From: Aquimarina algiphila
GTDB taxonomy: Bacteria > Bacteroidota > Bacteroidia > Flavobacteriales > Flavobacteriaceae
Assembly: GCF_007489275.1 (NCBI RefSeq)
Contig: NZ_VLNR01000003.1
Coordinates: forward strand, 124,001-188,000
Length of the DNA: 64,000 nucleotides
Reading direction: 5' to 3'
How positions within the stretch are numbered: position 1 is the stretch's first letter; each line of letters starts with the position of its first letter. The notes beneath the pieces are model-generated. The model was given only the letters and a program-made list of their open reading frames with translations. It ran no database searches and was not told the origin of the DNA. The translations under genes and the position numbers were made by a program. This document shows, in pieces, positions 1-7,732 of the stretch.

Positions 1-283
1 CAGAAAGTAAAGGAGATGCTTCTTGTGCTATTTTCTGAATTTCCTCATTTGTTTCAGCACTATTTAAGTTAAAAAACACACTGGTAACCCTATCTAATAA
101 TTCTCCAGAATAATCAAGGGCTTCTATAGTATTGGAAAAAGATGGCTTTTCTGTATTAGAAACTATGGCATCAACTTCTTTTTTTGCGATATTAATACCG
201 TTTTTGATAGCTGGTAAAAAGTGTGATGATTTTACTTCTGAAAATGGCGCTGCATCAAACGAGTTTAATAATGGATTTTTCAT
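1..283 (-). CDS. M3 family metallopeptidase, N-terminal fragment (runs off the window)
   Basis: Reading the minus strand from the ATG at 283 gives 94 uninterrupted codons that continue past the window edge. The protein begins MKNPLLNSFDAAPFSEVKSS and continues HFLPAIKNGI, the opening typical of the oligopeptidase A / peptidyl-dipeptidase Dcp family (M3), zinc peptidases that trim short peptides. The HExxH zinc motif lies far downstream in this family and is not in the window, so activity cannot be judged. There is no signal peptide, which fits a cytoplasmic enzyme. The start is clear because the family's N-terminal motif begins at this Met. A palindromic element lies about 50 bases upstream. 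Confidence 0.85.
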   Translation of the reverse strand, partial: MKNPLLNSFDAAPFSEVKSSHFLPAIKNGINIAKKEVDAIVSNTEKPSFSNTIEALDYSGELLDRVTSVFFNLNSAETNEEIQKIAQEASPLLS

Positions 284-330
284 TGTTATATTGATAATTT
301 CTTTTGTTGTTAATTATTTATGTTCTTATA

Positions 331-354
331 TCGAAAAAAATGACCTTTTGTCGA
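331..354. promoter_or_regulatory. 24-bp imperfect palindrome upstream of the M3 peptidase gene
   Basis: The arms are TCGA.AAAA and TTTT.TCGA, symmetric about a 24-bp site. Length, A-run and flanking TCGA match the tandem elements at 626-668. It lies about 48 bases upstream of the M3 peptidase start, a place for a regulator-binding site. No known regulator is recognised, so the binding role is inference. Confidence 0.4.
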
Positions 355-398
355 AGAACGTCTCTTAGTTATATCGATTTTAAACCAAACTAATTTTT

Positions 399-430
399 AT
401 ACTAATAGATTTGATCAGGTTTATTAGTAT
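399..430. repeat. Inverted repeat, 9-bp perfect arms
   Basis: ATACTAATA at 399-407 pairs exactly with TATTAGTAT at 422-430 around a 14-base loop. It has no T-tract and no adjacent gene. It may be an operator or part of a structured transcript ending at the hairpin at 512-540. Confidence 0.4.
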
Positions 431-511
431 GGTCAAGTATTAAAATGGAATGTTATTTTTATTTGGGGTATGAATATTAATAATTGTTTTAATACGAAGA
501 CCAAATATATC

Positions 512-550
512 GAAAGGGCTGCAATTTTTGCAGCTCTTTCTTTCTATTTT
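512..550 (+). terminator. Strong hairpin with U-rich tail, probable intrinsic terminator
   Basis: A 13-bp stem (512-524 with 528-540, one G-U pair) closes a 3-base loop and is followed on the plus strand by a T-rich stretch (TTTCTATTTT). No plus-strand gene is visible upstream, so it either ends a short untranslated transcript or acts on the minus strand near the M3 gene. Confidence 0.55.
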
Positions 551-625
551 GAGCCAAAAAGGAGGTTTTTTTAAAGAAATTTTATGATTGTGTCTGTTTT
601 TTCGATCAAAAAAGTGTTCTAAAAA

Positions 626-668
626 CGACAAAAAATGCAATTCGTCGACAAAAAATGCAATTCGTCGA
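626..668. repeat. Tandem 20-bp repeat forming two overlapping palindromic elements
   Basis: The unit CGACAAAAAATGCAATTCGT occurs at 626-645 and again, without a change, at 646-665, followed by CGA. Each unit with its flanks makes a 24-bp imperfect palindrome with TCGAC arms. The array ends 29 bases before the -33 element of the small-RNA promoter at 698-727, so it is placed like an upstream activator site. A related copy lies at 331-354 and a diverged one at 62441-62463. Confidence 0.6.
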
Positions 669-697
669 AAATTGTATAAATTTTATGACTACTTTTA

Positions 698-727
698 TTG
701 TGTAATTAAAGTAAGGTTTTACCTTTG
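698..727 (+). promoter_or_regulatory. Bacteroidota-type promoter for the candidate small RNA
   Basis: TTG at 698-700, a 19-base spacer, then TACCTTTG at 720-727. This matches the primary sigma consensus of Bacteroidota (TTG, 19-20 bases, TAnnTTTG). Transcription should start near 732. The same -7 octamer is used upstream of rpsL. Confidence 0.7.
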
Positions 728-731
728 TTGT

Positions 732-857
732 AGGTTTTAAGAGTAATGGTCTTACAATGAATTTTTTTGTGTAATATATTTAAGTTGGTTAATAAATATT
801 GTTATATTCTTTTGTGAGACCTGATATTCAAGAGAGCCACTGAAAAGTGGCTCTTTT
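732..857 (+). ncRNA. Candidate small RNA with 6S-like fold
   Basis: A perfect-spacing promoter ends at 727 and a strong terminator ends at about 861, and no plausible reading frame lies between. The predicted RNA folds into one long rod: GGTCTTACAA (748-757) pairs with TTGTGAGACC (812-821, one G-U pair), GAAT (759-762) with ATTC (806-809), then an internal loop, then AATAT-TTTA (773-782) with TAAATATT (793-800), capped by a 10-base loop. A closing stem, open central bubble and terminal stem is the architecture of 6S RNA, which binds RNA polymerase. Flavobacterial 6S families exist, but I cannot test a covariance model here, so the class is inference; that a small RNA is transcribed is better supported. 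Confidence 0.6.
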
Positions 858-861
858 TTTA
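833..861 (+). terminator. Intrinsic terminator of the candidate small RNA
   Basis: AGAGCCACT (833-841) and AGTGGCTCT (846-854) form a perfect 9-bp stem with a GAAA tetraloop, followed by a run of T. The T-run is on the plus strand only, so it serves the plus-strand transcript rather than purE, whose stop codon it touches. Confidence 0.85.
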
Positions 862-1344
862 TTTCTTTATTTGCTTCGCTCCTTCGATTACCTTCTGTTT
901 TAATCCTTCTTTATATACTAAAACCTTATCCAGAACACAAGTGTCACCTGTCCCTATGATCTGAGCAGCCAAGATACCTGCATTTAGAGCTCCATCCAAT
1001 GCTACCGTAGCAACAGGAACCCCACCCGGCATTTGTAAAATTGATAATACAGAATCCCAACCGTCTATAGAGTTACGTGATTTAACGGGAACACCTATAA
1101 CAGGTAAAGGAGATAATGATGCTACCATACCAGGAAGGTGAGCTGCGCCACCTGCACCAGCAATAATAACTTTAATACCACGGTTATGTGCATTTTTGCC
1201 GTAGTCAAAAAGTTTTTCTGGGGTACGATGTGCCGAAACGATATCTACTTCGACTTCAATGTCAAAACCTTGTAATATTTCTATAGCTTTTTCCATTACA
1301 GGCATGTCACTTGTACTACCCATTATAATTCCCACCTTGCTCAT
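859..1344 (-). CDS. purE: N5-carboxyaminoimidazole ribonucleotide mutase (PurE, class I)
   Basis: It converts N5-CAIR to CAIR in de novo purine synthesis, taking its substrate from PurK. The 161-residue protein has the class I signatures: GSTSDMP (residues 9-15), SAHRTP (37-42, containing the catalytic His) and GGAAHLPGM (65-73). Length is normal for the family and there is no signal peptide. purK lies upstream on the same strand with an 88-base gap, so the pair is probably co-transcribed. The presence of PurK confirms the two-step bacterial route over the single-step class II enzyme. Confidence 0.96.
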   Translation of the reverse strand: MSKVGIIMGSTSDMPVMEKAIEILQGFDIEVEVDIVSAHRTPEKLFDYGKNAHNRGIKVIIAGAGGAAHLPGMVASLSPLPVIGVPVKSRNSIDGWDSVLSILQMPGGVPVATVALDGALNAGILAAQIIGTGDTCVLDKVLVYKEGLKQKVIEGAKQIKK

Positions 1345-1432
1345 TATGATATGTATTAATGTTGTTGTCTTTATTATTTAATTTTGATAAGCCAATTTAT
1401 GTTTAGAGATAAAATAGATTTCCCTAAAGTTA

Positions 1433-2593
1433 TTATGTGTTACTAATCACTTTGATTGTATTTTTTACTTTTTGGGCAATTTCTCTTGCTTTATCAATGT
1501 CTTGATGAACAATAGTGACGTGCCCCATTTTTCTGAAAGGGCGTGTTTGTTTCTTACCATAAATATGTGGTGTCACCCCTTTCATTTTCATGATATCCTC
1601 TATGTTTTGGTATACTACATCGCCTGTATAGCCTTCGGCACCTACCAAATTTACCATAATACCAGCTACTTTACTTTCAGTGGCTCCAAGAGGTAAATTC
1701 AGGATTGCTCTTATGTGTTGTTCAAATTGATTTGTATAACTTGCTTCTATACTGTAATGCCCACTATTGTGAGGTCTGGGAGCAACTTCATTAACAAGAA
1801 TCTGGTCGTCTTGGGTTTGAAACATTTCTACAGCTAAAACACCTACGTGTTCAAATGCCTGAGATACTTTTTCTGCAATTTCAACAGCTTTTCTGGCAAT
1901 TTTTTCTTCTATTCTAGCAGGACATATTACATATTCGACTTGATTAGCTTCTGGATGAAATTCCATTTCTACCACAGGATAAGTTTTAATTTCGCCACTT
2001 ACATTACGAACAACAATTACTGCTAATTCATTTTTGAAATCAATTAGACTTTCAGCAATACATTCTGTGTCAGGTAACTTTACCAGGTCTGCGCCATATT
2101 TTACCACTGTAACTCCTTTGCCATCATATCCACCTTGCGTACTTTTCCATACAAAGGGAAGTTTGATTTTATTGCTGGTGATTCCTTCAGTAAGATGGGC
2201 TTTATTAGAAAACCTGGTAAAAGCAGCTGTAGGGATTTTATGTTCCTGATAAAAAAGTTTTTGCCTGCCTTTATTTTGTATTTTTTCTAATGTTTTAGCA
2301 CTGGGATATACTTTCTTCCCTTCTTTTTCAAGTTGAACTAAAGCTTGTAAGTTTACGGTTTCAATTTCAAATGTTAAGATGTCTACTTTTTTTCCAAAGT
2401 TATAGACGGTTTCATAATCCATTAAATTACCTTGTTGAAAATGATCACACGCTATTTTGCAAGGGGCATCAAGATTGGGATCAAGAACATGAGTTCTAAT
2501 GTCATACTTTCGAGTTTCATATAACATCATTTTGCCTAGTTGACCGCCTCCTAATATTCCTAGCTTAAAGTTCGATGAGAAAAAATTTGTCAT
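1433..2593 (-). CDS. purK: 5-(carboxyamino)imidazole ribonucleotide synthase (PurK)
   Basis: An ATP-grasp enzyme that carboxylates AIR with bicarbonate and ATP to give N5-CAIR, the PurE substrate. The 386 residues begin with the family's dinucleotide-like loop GGGQLGKMM (15-23). The central ATP-grasp part is seen in WKSTQGGYDGKG and in VNEVAPRPHNSGHYS, the segment holding metal-binding residues. It is co-oriented with purE and divergent from hpt-adk, with 166 bases between the two starts. Length and all main blocks are intact. Confidence 0.96.
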   Translation of the reverse strand: MTNFFSSNFKLGILGGGQLGKMMLYETRKYDIRTHVLDPNLDAPCKIACDHFQQGNLMDYETVYNFGKKVDILTFEIETVNLQALVQLEKEGKKVYPSAKTLEKIQNKGRQKLFYQEHKIPTAAFTRFSNKAHLTEGITSNKIKLPFVWKSTQGGYDGKGVTVVKYGADLVKLPDTECIAESLIDFKNELAVIVVRNVSGEIKTYPVVEMEFHPEANQVEYVICPARIEEKIARKAVEIAEKVSQAFEHVGVLAVEMFQTQDDQILVNEVAPRPHNSGHYSIEASYTNQFEQHIRAILNLPLGATESKVAGIMVNLVGAEGYTGDVVYQNIEDIMKMKGVTPHIYGKKQTRPFRKMGHVTIVHQDIDKAREIAQKVKNTIKVISNT

Positions 2594-2708
2594 TGTAGGG
2601 TTTCAAATTTGCTTTAAAATGACAAAAATAATTTTTTCAAAAGGAATAACCATAATATTGTAAGGTAAATGCAATAGCTAAACTATTATAAGTCTTATTT
2701 GTAATTAC

Positions 2709-2716
2709 TATCTTTG
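2709..2716 (+). promoter_or_regulatory. Probable -7 element for hpt-adk
   Basis: TATCTTTG matches TAnnTTTG and lies 43 bases before the hpt-adk start. The -33 position (2687-2689) reads TAT instead of TTG, so the match rests on the -7 element alone. Confidence 0.4.
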
Positions 2717-2759
2717 CGCCTTTAAATCAAAAAATAAGTAAGGGTAATTACAGAAAAGC

Positions 2760-3866
2760 ATGATAAAACTGCACGACTTAGAGTTTGTTCCCTTTATTAG
2801 CGAGGATGAAATTGCAGTTGCAATAGATAAAGTGGCTATAGGATTAAACGAAGATTTAAAAGATCAAAACCCTTTGTTTATAGCAGTGTTGAATGGTGCT
2901 TTTATGTTTGCTTCAGAGGTTTTGAAGCGATTTAATTCTAATTGCGAAATTAGTTTTGTAAAACTGGCATCTTATGATGGTACCAAAACTACACATCAAG
3001 TTAACGAATTAATTGGGTTAAATGAAGATGTGTCAGGTCGAACGGTTGTCATTCTGGAAGATATTGTAGATACAGGTAATACGGTAGAGGTATTGACTAC
3101 ATTGTTAAAAGATAAAGGTTGTGCTACTCTTAAAATAGCTACTTTGTTTTTTAAACCCGAGGCTTATCATAAAGAAAATACTATAGATTATATAGGGATT
3201 GAAATCCCAAACAAATTTATTGTGGGATATGGATTAGATTATAATGGATTAGGTCGTAATCTCACTGAAGTTTATCAACTAAAATCAAGAAACATGACAA
3301 ATTTGGTGTTATTTGGCCCTCCAGGAGCAGGAAAAGGAACACAAGCAGAAGTTTTAAAAGAGAAATACAATCTGGTGCATATTTCTACCGGAGATGTTTT
3401 TAGATATAACATAAAAAATGCTACAGAACTAGGTACGTTGGCCAAATCTTATATAGATAAAGGGCAACTTGTACCAGATGAAGTAACTATTGATATGCTT
3501 AATGCCGAAGTTGATAAAAATACTGATGCTCAAGGTTTTATTTTTGATGGCTTTCCCAGAACTGAAGCTCAAGCAGAGTCATTAGCGTCATTATTAGCAT
3601 CAAAAGGTTCTGAAGTGAGTGCTATGGTAGCCCTTGAAGTCGATGATGAGGTATTAGTGCAACGATTGTTAGAAAGAGGAAAAACATCAGGGCGTCCAGA
3701 TGATGCTGATGAAGGAGTGATTCGTAATCGTATTAAAGTATATTATGATGAGACCGCAATTTTAAAAAACTACTACCAGAAAGAAAATAAATATTTTGGA
3801 GTTAATGGAGTAGGTGCCGTAAATGAAATTACTATTCGCTTAAGCGAAACTATCGATAATTTGTAG
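2760..3866 (+). CDS. adk: Hypoxanthine phosphoribosyltransferase-adenylate kinase fusion
   Basis: One uninterrupted 368-codon frame holds two complete enzymes. Residues 1-178 are a HPRT: PRPP-binding motif VVILEDIVDTGNT (96-108) with the paired acidic residues E100/D101. It salvages hypoxanthine and guanine to IMP and GMP. Residues 179-368 are an adenylate kinase: P-loop GPPGAGKGT (186-194), NMP-site STGDVFR, DGFPRT (263-268) and RGKTSGRPDD (308-317), with the short LID and no zinc cysteines. It balances ATP, ADP and AMP. M179 is exactly where a stand-alone adenylate kinase would start, so an internal start giving free kinase is possible. The two frames join without a stop or a linker. obg follows 100 bases downstream. 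Confidence 0.93.
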   Translation: MIKLHDLEFVPFISEDEIAVAIDKVAIGLNEDLKDQNPLFIAVLNGAFMFASEVLKRFNSNCEISFVKLASYDGTKTTHQVNELIGLNEDVSGRTVVILEDIVDTGNTVEVLTTLLKDKGCATLKIATLFFKPEAYHKENTIDYIGIEIPNKFIVGYGLDYNGLGRNLTEVYQLKSRNMTNLVLFGPPGAGKGTQAEVLKEKYNLVHISTGDVFRYNIKNATELGTLAKSYIDKGQLVPDEVTIDMLNAEVDKNTDAQGFIFDGFPRTEAQAESLASLLASKGSEVSAMVALEVDDEVLVQRLLERGKTSGRPDDADEGVIRNRIKVYYDETAILKNYYQKENKYFGVNGVGAVNEITIRLSETIDNL

Positions 3867-3966
3867 TCCAGAGTTTAAGAGAACTACAATTACTATAGAT
3901 GGAAAGTTAAATTTTACCTTTTCGGGCTATATACTGTAAATACCGAACAAACGAGAAAAGAGAATT

Positions 3967-4965
3967 ATGACAGAAGGAAATTTTGTAGATTATGTAAAGT
4001 TGCATTTGACTTCCGGAAACGGAGGTAAAGGTTCTGTGCACTTACACCGTGAAAAGTATATTACCAAAGGAGGACCTGATGGTGGAGATGGAGGACGTGG
4101 AGGACATATTATTTTACGTGGTAATTCTAATATGTGGACATTACATCATCTTAAATTTAAACGTCACTTAAGAGCCGAGCATGGAGGTCATGGTAGTAAA
4201 AGTAGAAGTACAGGAGCTGATGGAGAAGATATTTATGTGGATGTACCTCTAGGAACCGTAATACGGGATACCGAGACCCAGAATGTTATTCATGAAATTA
4301 CTGTAAATGGCCAAGAATACATAGCCGCTGAAGGAGGGATGGGAGGCCGAGGAAACTGGCATTTTAAAAGCCCAACAAATCAAACTCCTCGTTATGCTCA
4401 ACCAGGAATAGAAGGCCAGGAACATAATATCACCTTAGAACTTAAGATATTGGCAGATGTAGGTTTGGTAGGGTTTCCTAATGCAGGGAAATCTACATTG
4501 TTGTCGGTAATCACATCAGCGAAACCTAAGATTGCGGATTACGAGTTTACTACCTTAAAACCAAATTTGGGTATTGTAGAGTATCGTGATTTTCAAACCT
4601 TTGTTATGGCTGATATCCCGGGTATTATTGAAGGAGCTGCAGAAGGAAAAGGTATTGGTCATCGTTTTTTGCGTCACATTGAGCGTAATTCTACTTTATT
4701 GTTTCTGGTTCCTGCTGATGCTCCAGACATCAAAAAACAATACGAAATTCTATTAGATGAATTAAAGCGTTATAATCCCGACTTATTAGATAAAGAAAGG
4801 CTTTTAGTGGTTTCTAAATGTGACATGCTTGATGAAGAGTTACAAGAAGAGTTAAAAGCTGAACTTGATGAACAACTTAATATTTCTTACTTGTTCATTT
4901 CTTCAGTTGCTCAACAAGGATTACAGGAATTAAAGGATAAATTATGGCAAATGTTAAATACTTAA
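3967..4965 (+). CDS. obg: GTPase Obg (ObgE/CgtA), ribosome assembly
   Basis: An essential GTPase that acts in late 50S assembly and stress responses. The 332 residues start with the glycine-rich Obg fold (residues 8-160, many GG pairs in six polyproline-II-like repeats) followed by the G domain: G1 GFPNAGKST (169-177), G3 DIPG (216-219) and a SKCD G4 motif. The chain stops after the G domain, so the C-terminal OCT domain of Firmicute and proteobacterial forms is absent, as is usual in this group. It follows hpt-adk and ends at a strong terminator. Confidence 0.95.
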   Translation: MTEGNFVDYVKLHLTSGNGGKGSVHLHREKYITKGGPDGGDGGRGGHIILRGNSNMWTLHHLKFKRHLRAEHGGHGSKSRSTGADGEDIYVDVPLGTVIRDTETQNVIHEITVNGQEYIAAEGGMGGRGNWHFKSPTNQTPRYAQPGIEGQEHNITLELKILADVGLVGFPNAGKSTLLSVITSAKPKIADYEFTTLKPNLGIVEYRDFQTFVMADIPGIIEGAAEGKGIGHRFLRHIERNSTLLFLVPADAPDIKKQYEILLDELKRYNPDLLDKERLLVVSKCDMLDEELQEELKAELDEQLNISYLFISSVAQQGLQELKDKLWQMLNT

Positions 4966-5056
4966 TCTTGTTATGAGTTGAGTGTTCTTATTTATGGTTA
5001 GTGAGTCATATTTATTTTAGAATTTAGAATAATAGTTTTTTTAATATTATATCATA

Positions 5057-5096
5057 GGCTGATTCTTTGCGAAAAGAAAGAATCAGCCTTTTTTAT
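5057..5096 (+). terminator. Terminator after obg
   Basis: GGCTGATTCTTT (5057-5068) pairs perfectly with AAAGAATCAGCC (5077-5088), followed by a T-run. It ends the hpt-adk-obg transcript and separates it from the convergent DoxX-like gene. Confidence 0.85.
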
Positions 5097-5115
5097 TAGA
5101 AATAACTTTAATACT

Positions 5116-5550
5116 CTAATCACTATTTTTTTTATCGAATAACATATCGATTTCAAGATACTTTTCGTTGATCAAGCTTAATCCAAAACCGGCTGCTGCT
5201 GCAGAGAATACAGAGTAGTCCAAAGGAGCTTTAATCCCTGTGGTAATGGTCATTGCTACTCCAAAAATGAGAATCAAAAAACCGCTTAATTTTCCGGATA
5301 GAGAGGTTTTAAAACCGATTAACAGAAATATAGCTAATACAATTTCAGCAGCAGTTGCTACAACTCCAGTAAAATTTATAAAATTTTCCGGAATCCATGG
5401 ATTAAGTAGTTTGGTGTATTCGATAAAACTGCTCCAATTACCCCAGGCTGATTTTTCCTTTGGCCACATTCCAAAACGATCTGCCACTGCAGATAAAAAC
5501 CCTATAGCAATACTGACTCTTATAAAGAGTTTGATATAAATAATCTTCAT
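5116..5550 (-). CDS. DoxX-like integral membrane protein
   Basis: A 144-residue protein with four hydrophobic segments (about residues 5-22, 58-80, 88-105 and 112-130), as in the DoxX family. The family is linked loosely to redox processes and its biochemistry here is not known. The second helix carries the family-like glycine pattern FTGVVATAAEIVLAI. It lies 17 bases downstream of an AhpD-like gene on the same strand, so the two are probably one transcript. Pairing of DoxX with an AhpD-like protein fits a redox or detoxification role, which is inference. Confidence 0.75.
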   Translation of the reverse strand: MKIIYIKLFIRVSIAIGFLSAVADRFGMWPKEKSAWGNWSSFIEYTKLLNPWIPENFINFTGVVATAAEIVLAIFLLIGFKTSLSGKLSGFLILIFGVAMTITTGIKAPLDYSVFSAAAAGFGLSLINEKYLEIDMLFDKKNSD

Positions 5551-5567
5551 GTACTACATATTTACAA

Positions 5568-6020
5568 TTAACTTTGAGAGGGTTCAGGAGTCAATAAAGT
5601 AGCTCTGCCTATTCTGTTCCACACGTTGATGCAGCAAATGGCCATTATAATATCAGCGACTTTTTCTTCTCCAAATGTTGTGATAGCTTTTTGATATAAT
5701 TCATCACTTAATCCTGATAGAGAAATGTTAGTTACCTGTTCTGTCATTGCAAGAATAATTTCTTCTTGTTCTGTAAAAAATGGAGATTCTTCCCAAAATG
5801 GTAATGCATGAATTCTATACTGTTTTTCACCCTTTTCAATGGCTTCTTTGATATGCATTTGTACGCAATATGCACATCCGTTTATCTGTGAGCCTCGTAT
5901 TTGTATTAAAAGAAATTCTGAATTGGTTAATGAACTCTTTGTTAAATTATGATGTAAAGCAAAAATTGGTTCATAAGCTTTTGGACTAACCTTATTAATA
6001 TTAATTCTGTCTTTTTTCAT
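5568..6020 (-). CDS. Carboxymuconolactone decarboxylase family protein (AhpD-like)
   Basis: A 150-residue protein with the AhpD-type redox motif GCAYCVQMH (C49, C52, H56), the CxxCxxxH site used in alkylhydroperoxidase-type peroxide reduction. The frame stays open 15 codons further upstream (to 6065), but the family N-terminus RININKVSPKAYEPIF begins just after the Met at 6020, so I chose that start. It is upstream of, and probably co-transcribed with, the DoxX-like gene. The substrate is unknown; many relatives have an uncharacterised role. Confidence 0.85.
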   Translation of the reverse strand: MKKDRININKVSPKAYEPIFALHHNLTKSSLTNSEFLLIQIRGSQINGCAYCVQMHIKEAIEKGEKQYRIHALPFWEESPFFTEQEEIILAMTEQVTNISLSGLSDELYQKAITTFGEEKVADIIMAICCINVWNRIGRATLLTPEPSQS

Positions 6021-6331
6021 GATATATGATTTTATGTATTTAAAACAAAATTCGGGATATGACAAGACTAAAAAATTAATCTTGATTAAGAAATTTTAAA
6101 TATCTACAGAATAAAAACGAATACTAAAAGAAGCTCTACAGATAATAAATTTAGATATGTAACTAAGCAATCTCAACTATATTTATGGCATAATGATGAT
6201 ACGAAATGCCTTTAGGTTTAAAAAAACAGAAGCAATGATTTAGGATTTTATTAAGATTTATTTAACCAAAGATTACCAAAGGAAATTATACTTGTCGCGT
6301 TAGAAAACTCTAAAACTGAAAACTCTTTATA
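6021..6331. other. Intergenic region between divergent genes, 311 bases
   Basis: It separates the AhpD-like gene (minus) from the fasciclin gene (plus) and must hold both promoters. I see no clear TTG-N19-TAnnTTTG pair, strong hairpin, RNA gene or reading frame. Confidence 0.6.
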
Positions 6332-6943
6332 ATGAAAATTAGAAATATATTACCTTTTTTTGCCTTATCTATAATAGTGCTAACCGTTTCATGCAATGAG
6401 TCTGAGAAATATAAAGTAACAAAAGATGAAAATGGGAAATTAATAGCCCAAAAAATCTCTGAGATAAAGGAAATAGGAGAGGTAGAAGAAACATTGCCTA
6501 CTATTATTGAATTTACATCGGTAGATAAAGGGTTTTCTACGTTATCAGAAGCTATTAAAACAGCTGAGCTTACAGAAACATTTACACAAGATGGAGGATT
6601 TACAATCTTTGCACCGATAAATATGGCGTTTGACAAATTGCCTCCTAAGTCAGCAGAGAAATTGTTGAAACCAGAAAATAAAGAACGATTAGCAACAATA
6701 TTAAAGTATCATATCATCCCTAGTGTAATTTCAAAAGAAGATATTGTTAAAGCGGTACAGGAAGGAGGAGGAAGTATTCCTTTAAAAACTCTTGAAGGAT
6801 CTCGTATTACTGCTTCTTTAAAAGGAGGCACGGTATACCTAATAGATAAAAGTGGTAATGGAGGAAGATTAATCACTACTAATGTTGAGGCTTCTAATGG
6901 ATTTATTCATACGGTAGATGCAATCATGATGCCTAAAGAATAG
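6332..6943 (+). CDS. Fasciclin (FAS1) domain lipoprotein
   Basis: The 203-residue protein has a lipoprotein signal with lipobox LTVSC (Cys21), so it should be anchored in an outer membrane or periplasmic leaflet. Residues from about 60 to the end form one FAS1 domain: FSTLSEAIKTAELTETF, the conserved TIFAPINMAFDKLP block and the C-terminal GFIHTVDAIMMP block. FAS1 domains mediate adhesion or matrix contacts; the partner is unknown here. It is a single-gene unit ended by a bidirectional terminator. Confidence 0.9.
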   Translation: MKIRNILPFFALSIIVLTVSCNESEKYKVTKDENGKLIAQKISEIKEIGEVEETLPTIIEFTSVDKGFSTLSEAIKTAELTETFTQDGGFTIFAPINMAFDKLPPKSAEKLLKPENKERLATILKYHIIPSVISKEDIVKAVQEGGGSIPLKTLEGSRITASLKGGTVYLIDKSGNGGRLITTNVEASNGFIHTVDAIMMPKE

Positions 6944-6974
6944 CAAATACCCGTCAGTTTAGTGAAATAAAAAG

Positions 6975-7010
6975 AAACGACTTTGTATTCAAAACAAGGT
7001 CGTTTTATTT
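6975..7010. terminator. Bidirectional terminator between convergent genes
   Basis: AAACGACTTTGT (6975-6986) pairs with ACAAGGTCGTTT (6994-7005, one G-U pair). T-rich sequence follows on both strands, so it can serve both the fasciclin gene and the DUF2459 gene, whose stop codon overlaps the stem. Confidence 0.8.
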
Positions 7011-7658
7011 GTTTTTATACATAGCTATTAATCCAAAATCATATGGAGTCCATAGACAAGCTTTCATATTACTTTGTTTTAATCCAGTATTTATCCAACT
7101 ATTACAGGTGTTGAGACAAGTATAGTTTCCAAGAGCCTCATAGAAATCGTCATTTTTGGTGTAGCCTAAACCAGGTAACAGCACTTTTTTATTTTGAAAA
7201 TCTAATCGAAATGTGTCACTTATATAGAGGTTAATTTGTTTTAATTGTGCTTGATTTATTTTTATTGCCACCCAATTTTTTTGAACTGAAGAATATCTAG
7301 TAACATGTAATAATGCTTGACTATTAAGGAACAATGCTTGAAATCCGTTCATAAAAGTAAAATCAGCCCAGGTAGGAGTCTCTACATAAAAGTTTTTATC
7401 TCCCCATCCAAATGAGAAATACCGAGTTTGGGAATTGTATACCTGATCCTTTAGGATAGTTTTGTTTAAATCGTTTTTTGCAATAATGATTTCCAGATGT
7501 ATACCATTAGAGTTTAGATATACAGTATGTGTCATTTTGTTCTTGTTTTCTTGTTTGTTTACAGGTATATAGGTAAGGATTAATGATATTATAATATATA
7601 ACATCGGAAGAGCGAGAAATACTCCTATAGATTTAAATACTTTTTTAATGATCTTCAT
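7005..7658 (-). CDS. TIGR02117 / DUF2459 family membrane-anchored protein
   Basis: A 217-residue protein with one N-terminal hydrophobic segment (about residues 9-30), likely an anchor with the rest outside the cytoplasm. The pattern HTVYLNSNGIHLEIII, FSFGWGDKNFYVETPTWAD, LLHVTRY, FYEALGNYTCLNTCNSW and the final LWTPYDFGL block identifies the family, found as a conserved hypothetical near urease genes in some bacteria. The conserved His, Cys and Asn residues suggest a papain-like fold, but no function is established. There is no urease gene nearby. Confidence 0.85.
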   Translation of the reverse strand: MKIIKKVFKSIGVFLALPMLYIIISLILTYIPVNKQENKNKMTHTVYLNSNGIHLEIIIAKNDLNKTILKDQVYNSQTRYFSFGWGDKNFYVETPTWADFTFMNGFQALFLNSQALLHVTRYSSVQKNWVAIKINQAQLKQINLYISDTFRLDFQNKKVLLPGLGYTKNDDFYEALGNYTCLNTCNSWINTGLKQSNMKACLWTPYDFGLIAMYKNK

Positions 7659-7680
7659 ATTAGGGGATGTATACTATAAT

Positions 7681-7705
7681 TAGACCTCACAAATTGTGAG
7701 GTCTA
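7681..7705 (-). terminator. Perfect inverted repeat after the alpha-2-macroglobulin gene
   Basis: TAGACCTCACA and TGTGAGGTCTA form an 11-bp perfect stem with a 3-base loop. It lies between the stop of the macroglobulin-like gene and the start of the DUF2459 gene, both minus, so it probably ends the former. The T-tract is poor, so it may instead be an RNA 3' stabiliser. Confidence 0.55.
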
Positions 7706-7732
7706 TAAAAATACTTAAAAAATAATTTTACA

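Noticed and set aside
132..368. Open frame of 78 codons on the plus strand
   Set aside because: It is antisense to the M3 peptidase N-terminus and runs over its upstream region; the composition is that of a shadow frame.
440..640. Open frame of 66 codons on the minus strand
   Set aside because: It crosses the terminator hairpin at 512-540 and begins within the tandem repeat at 626-668. The peptide matches no family and has odd composition.
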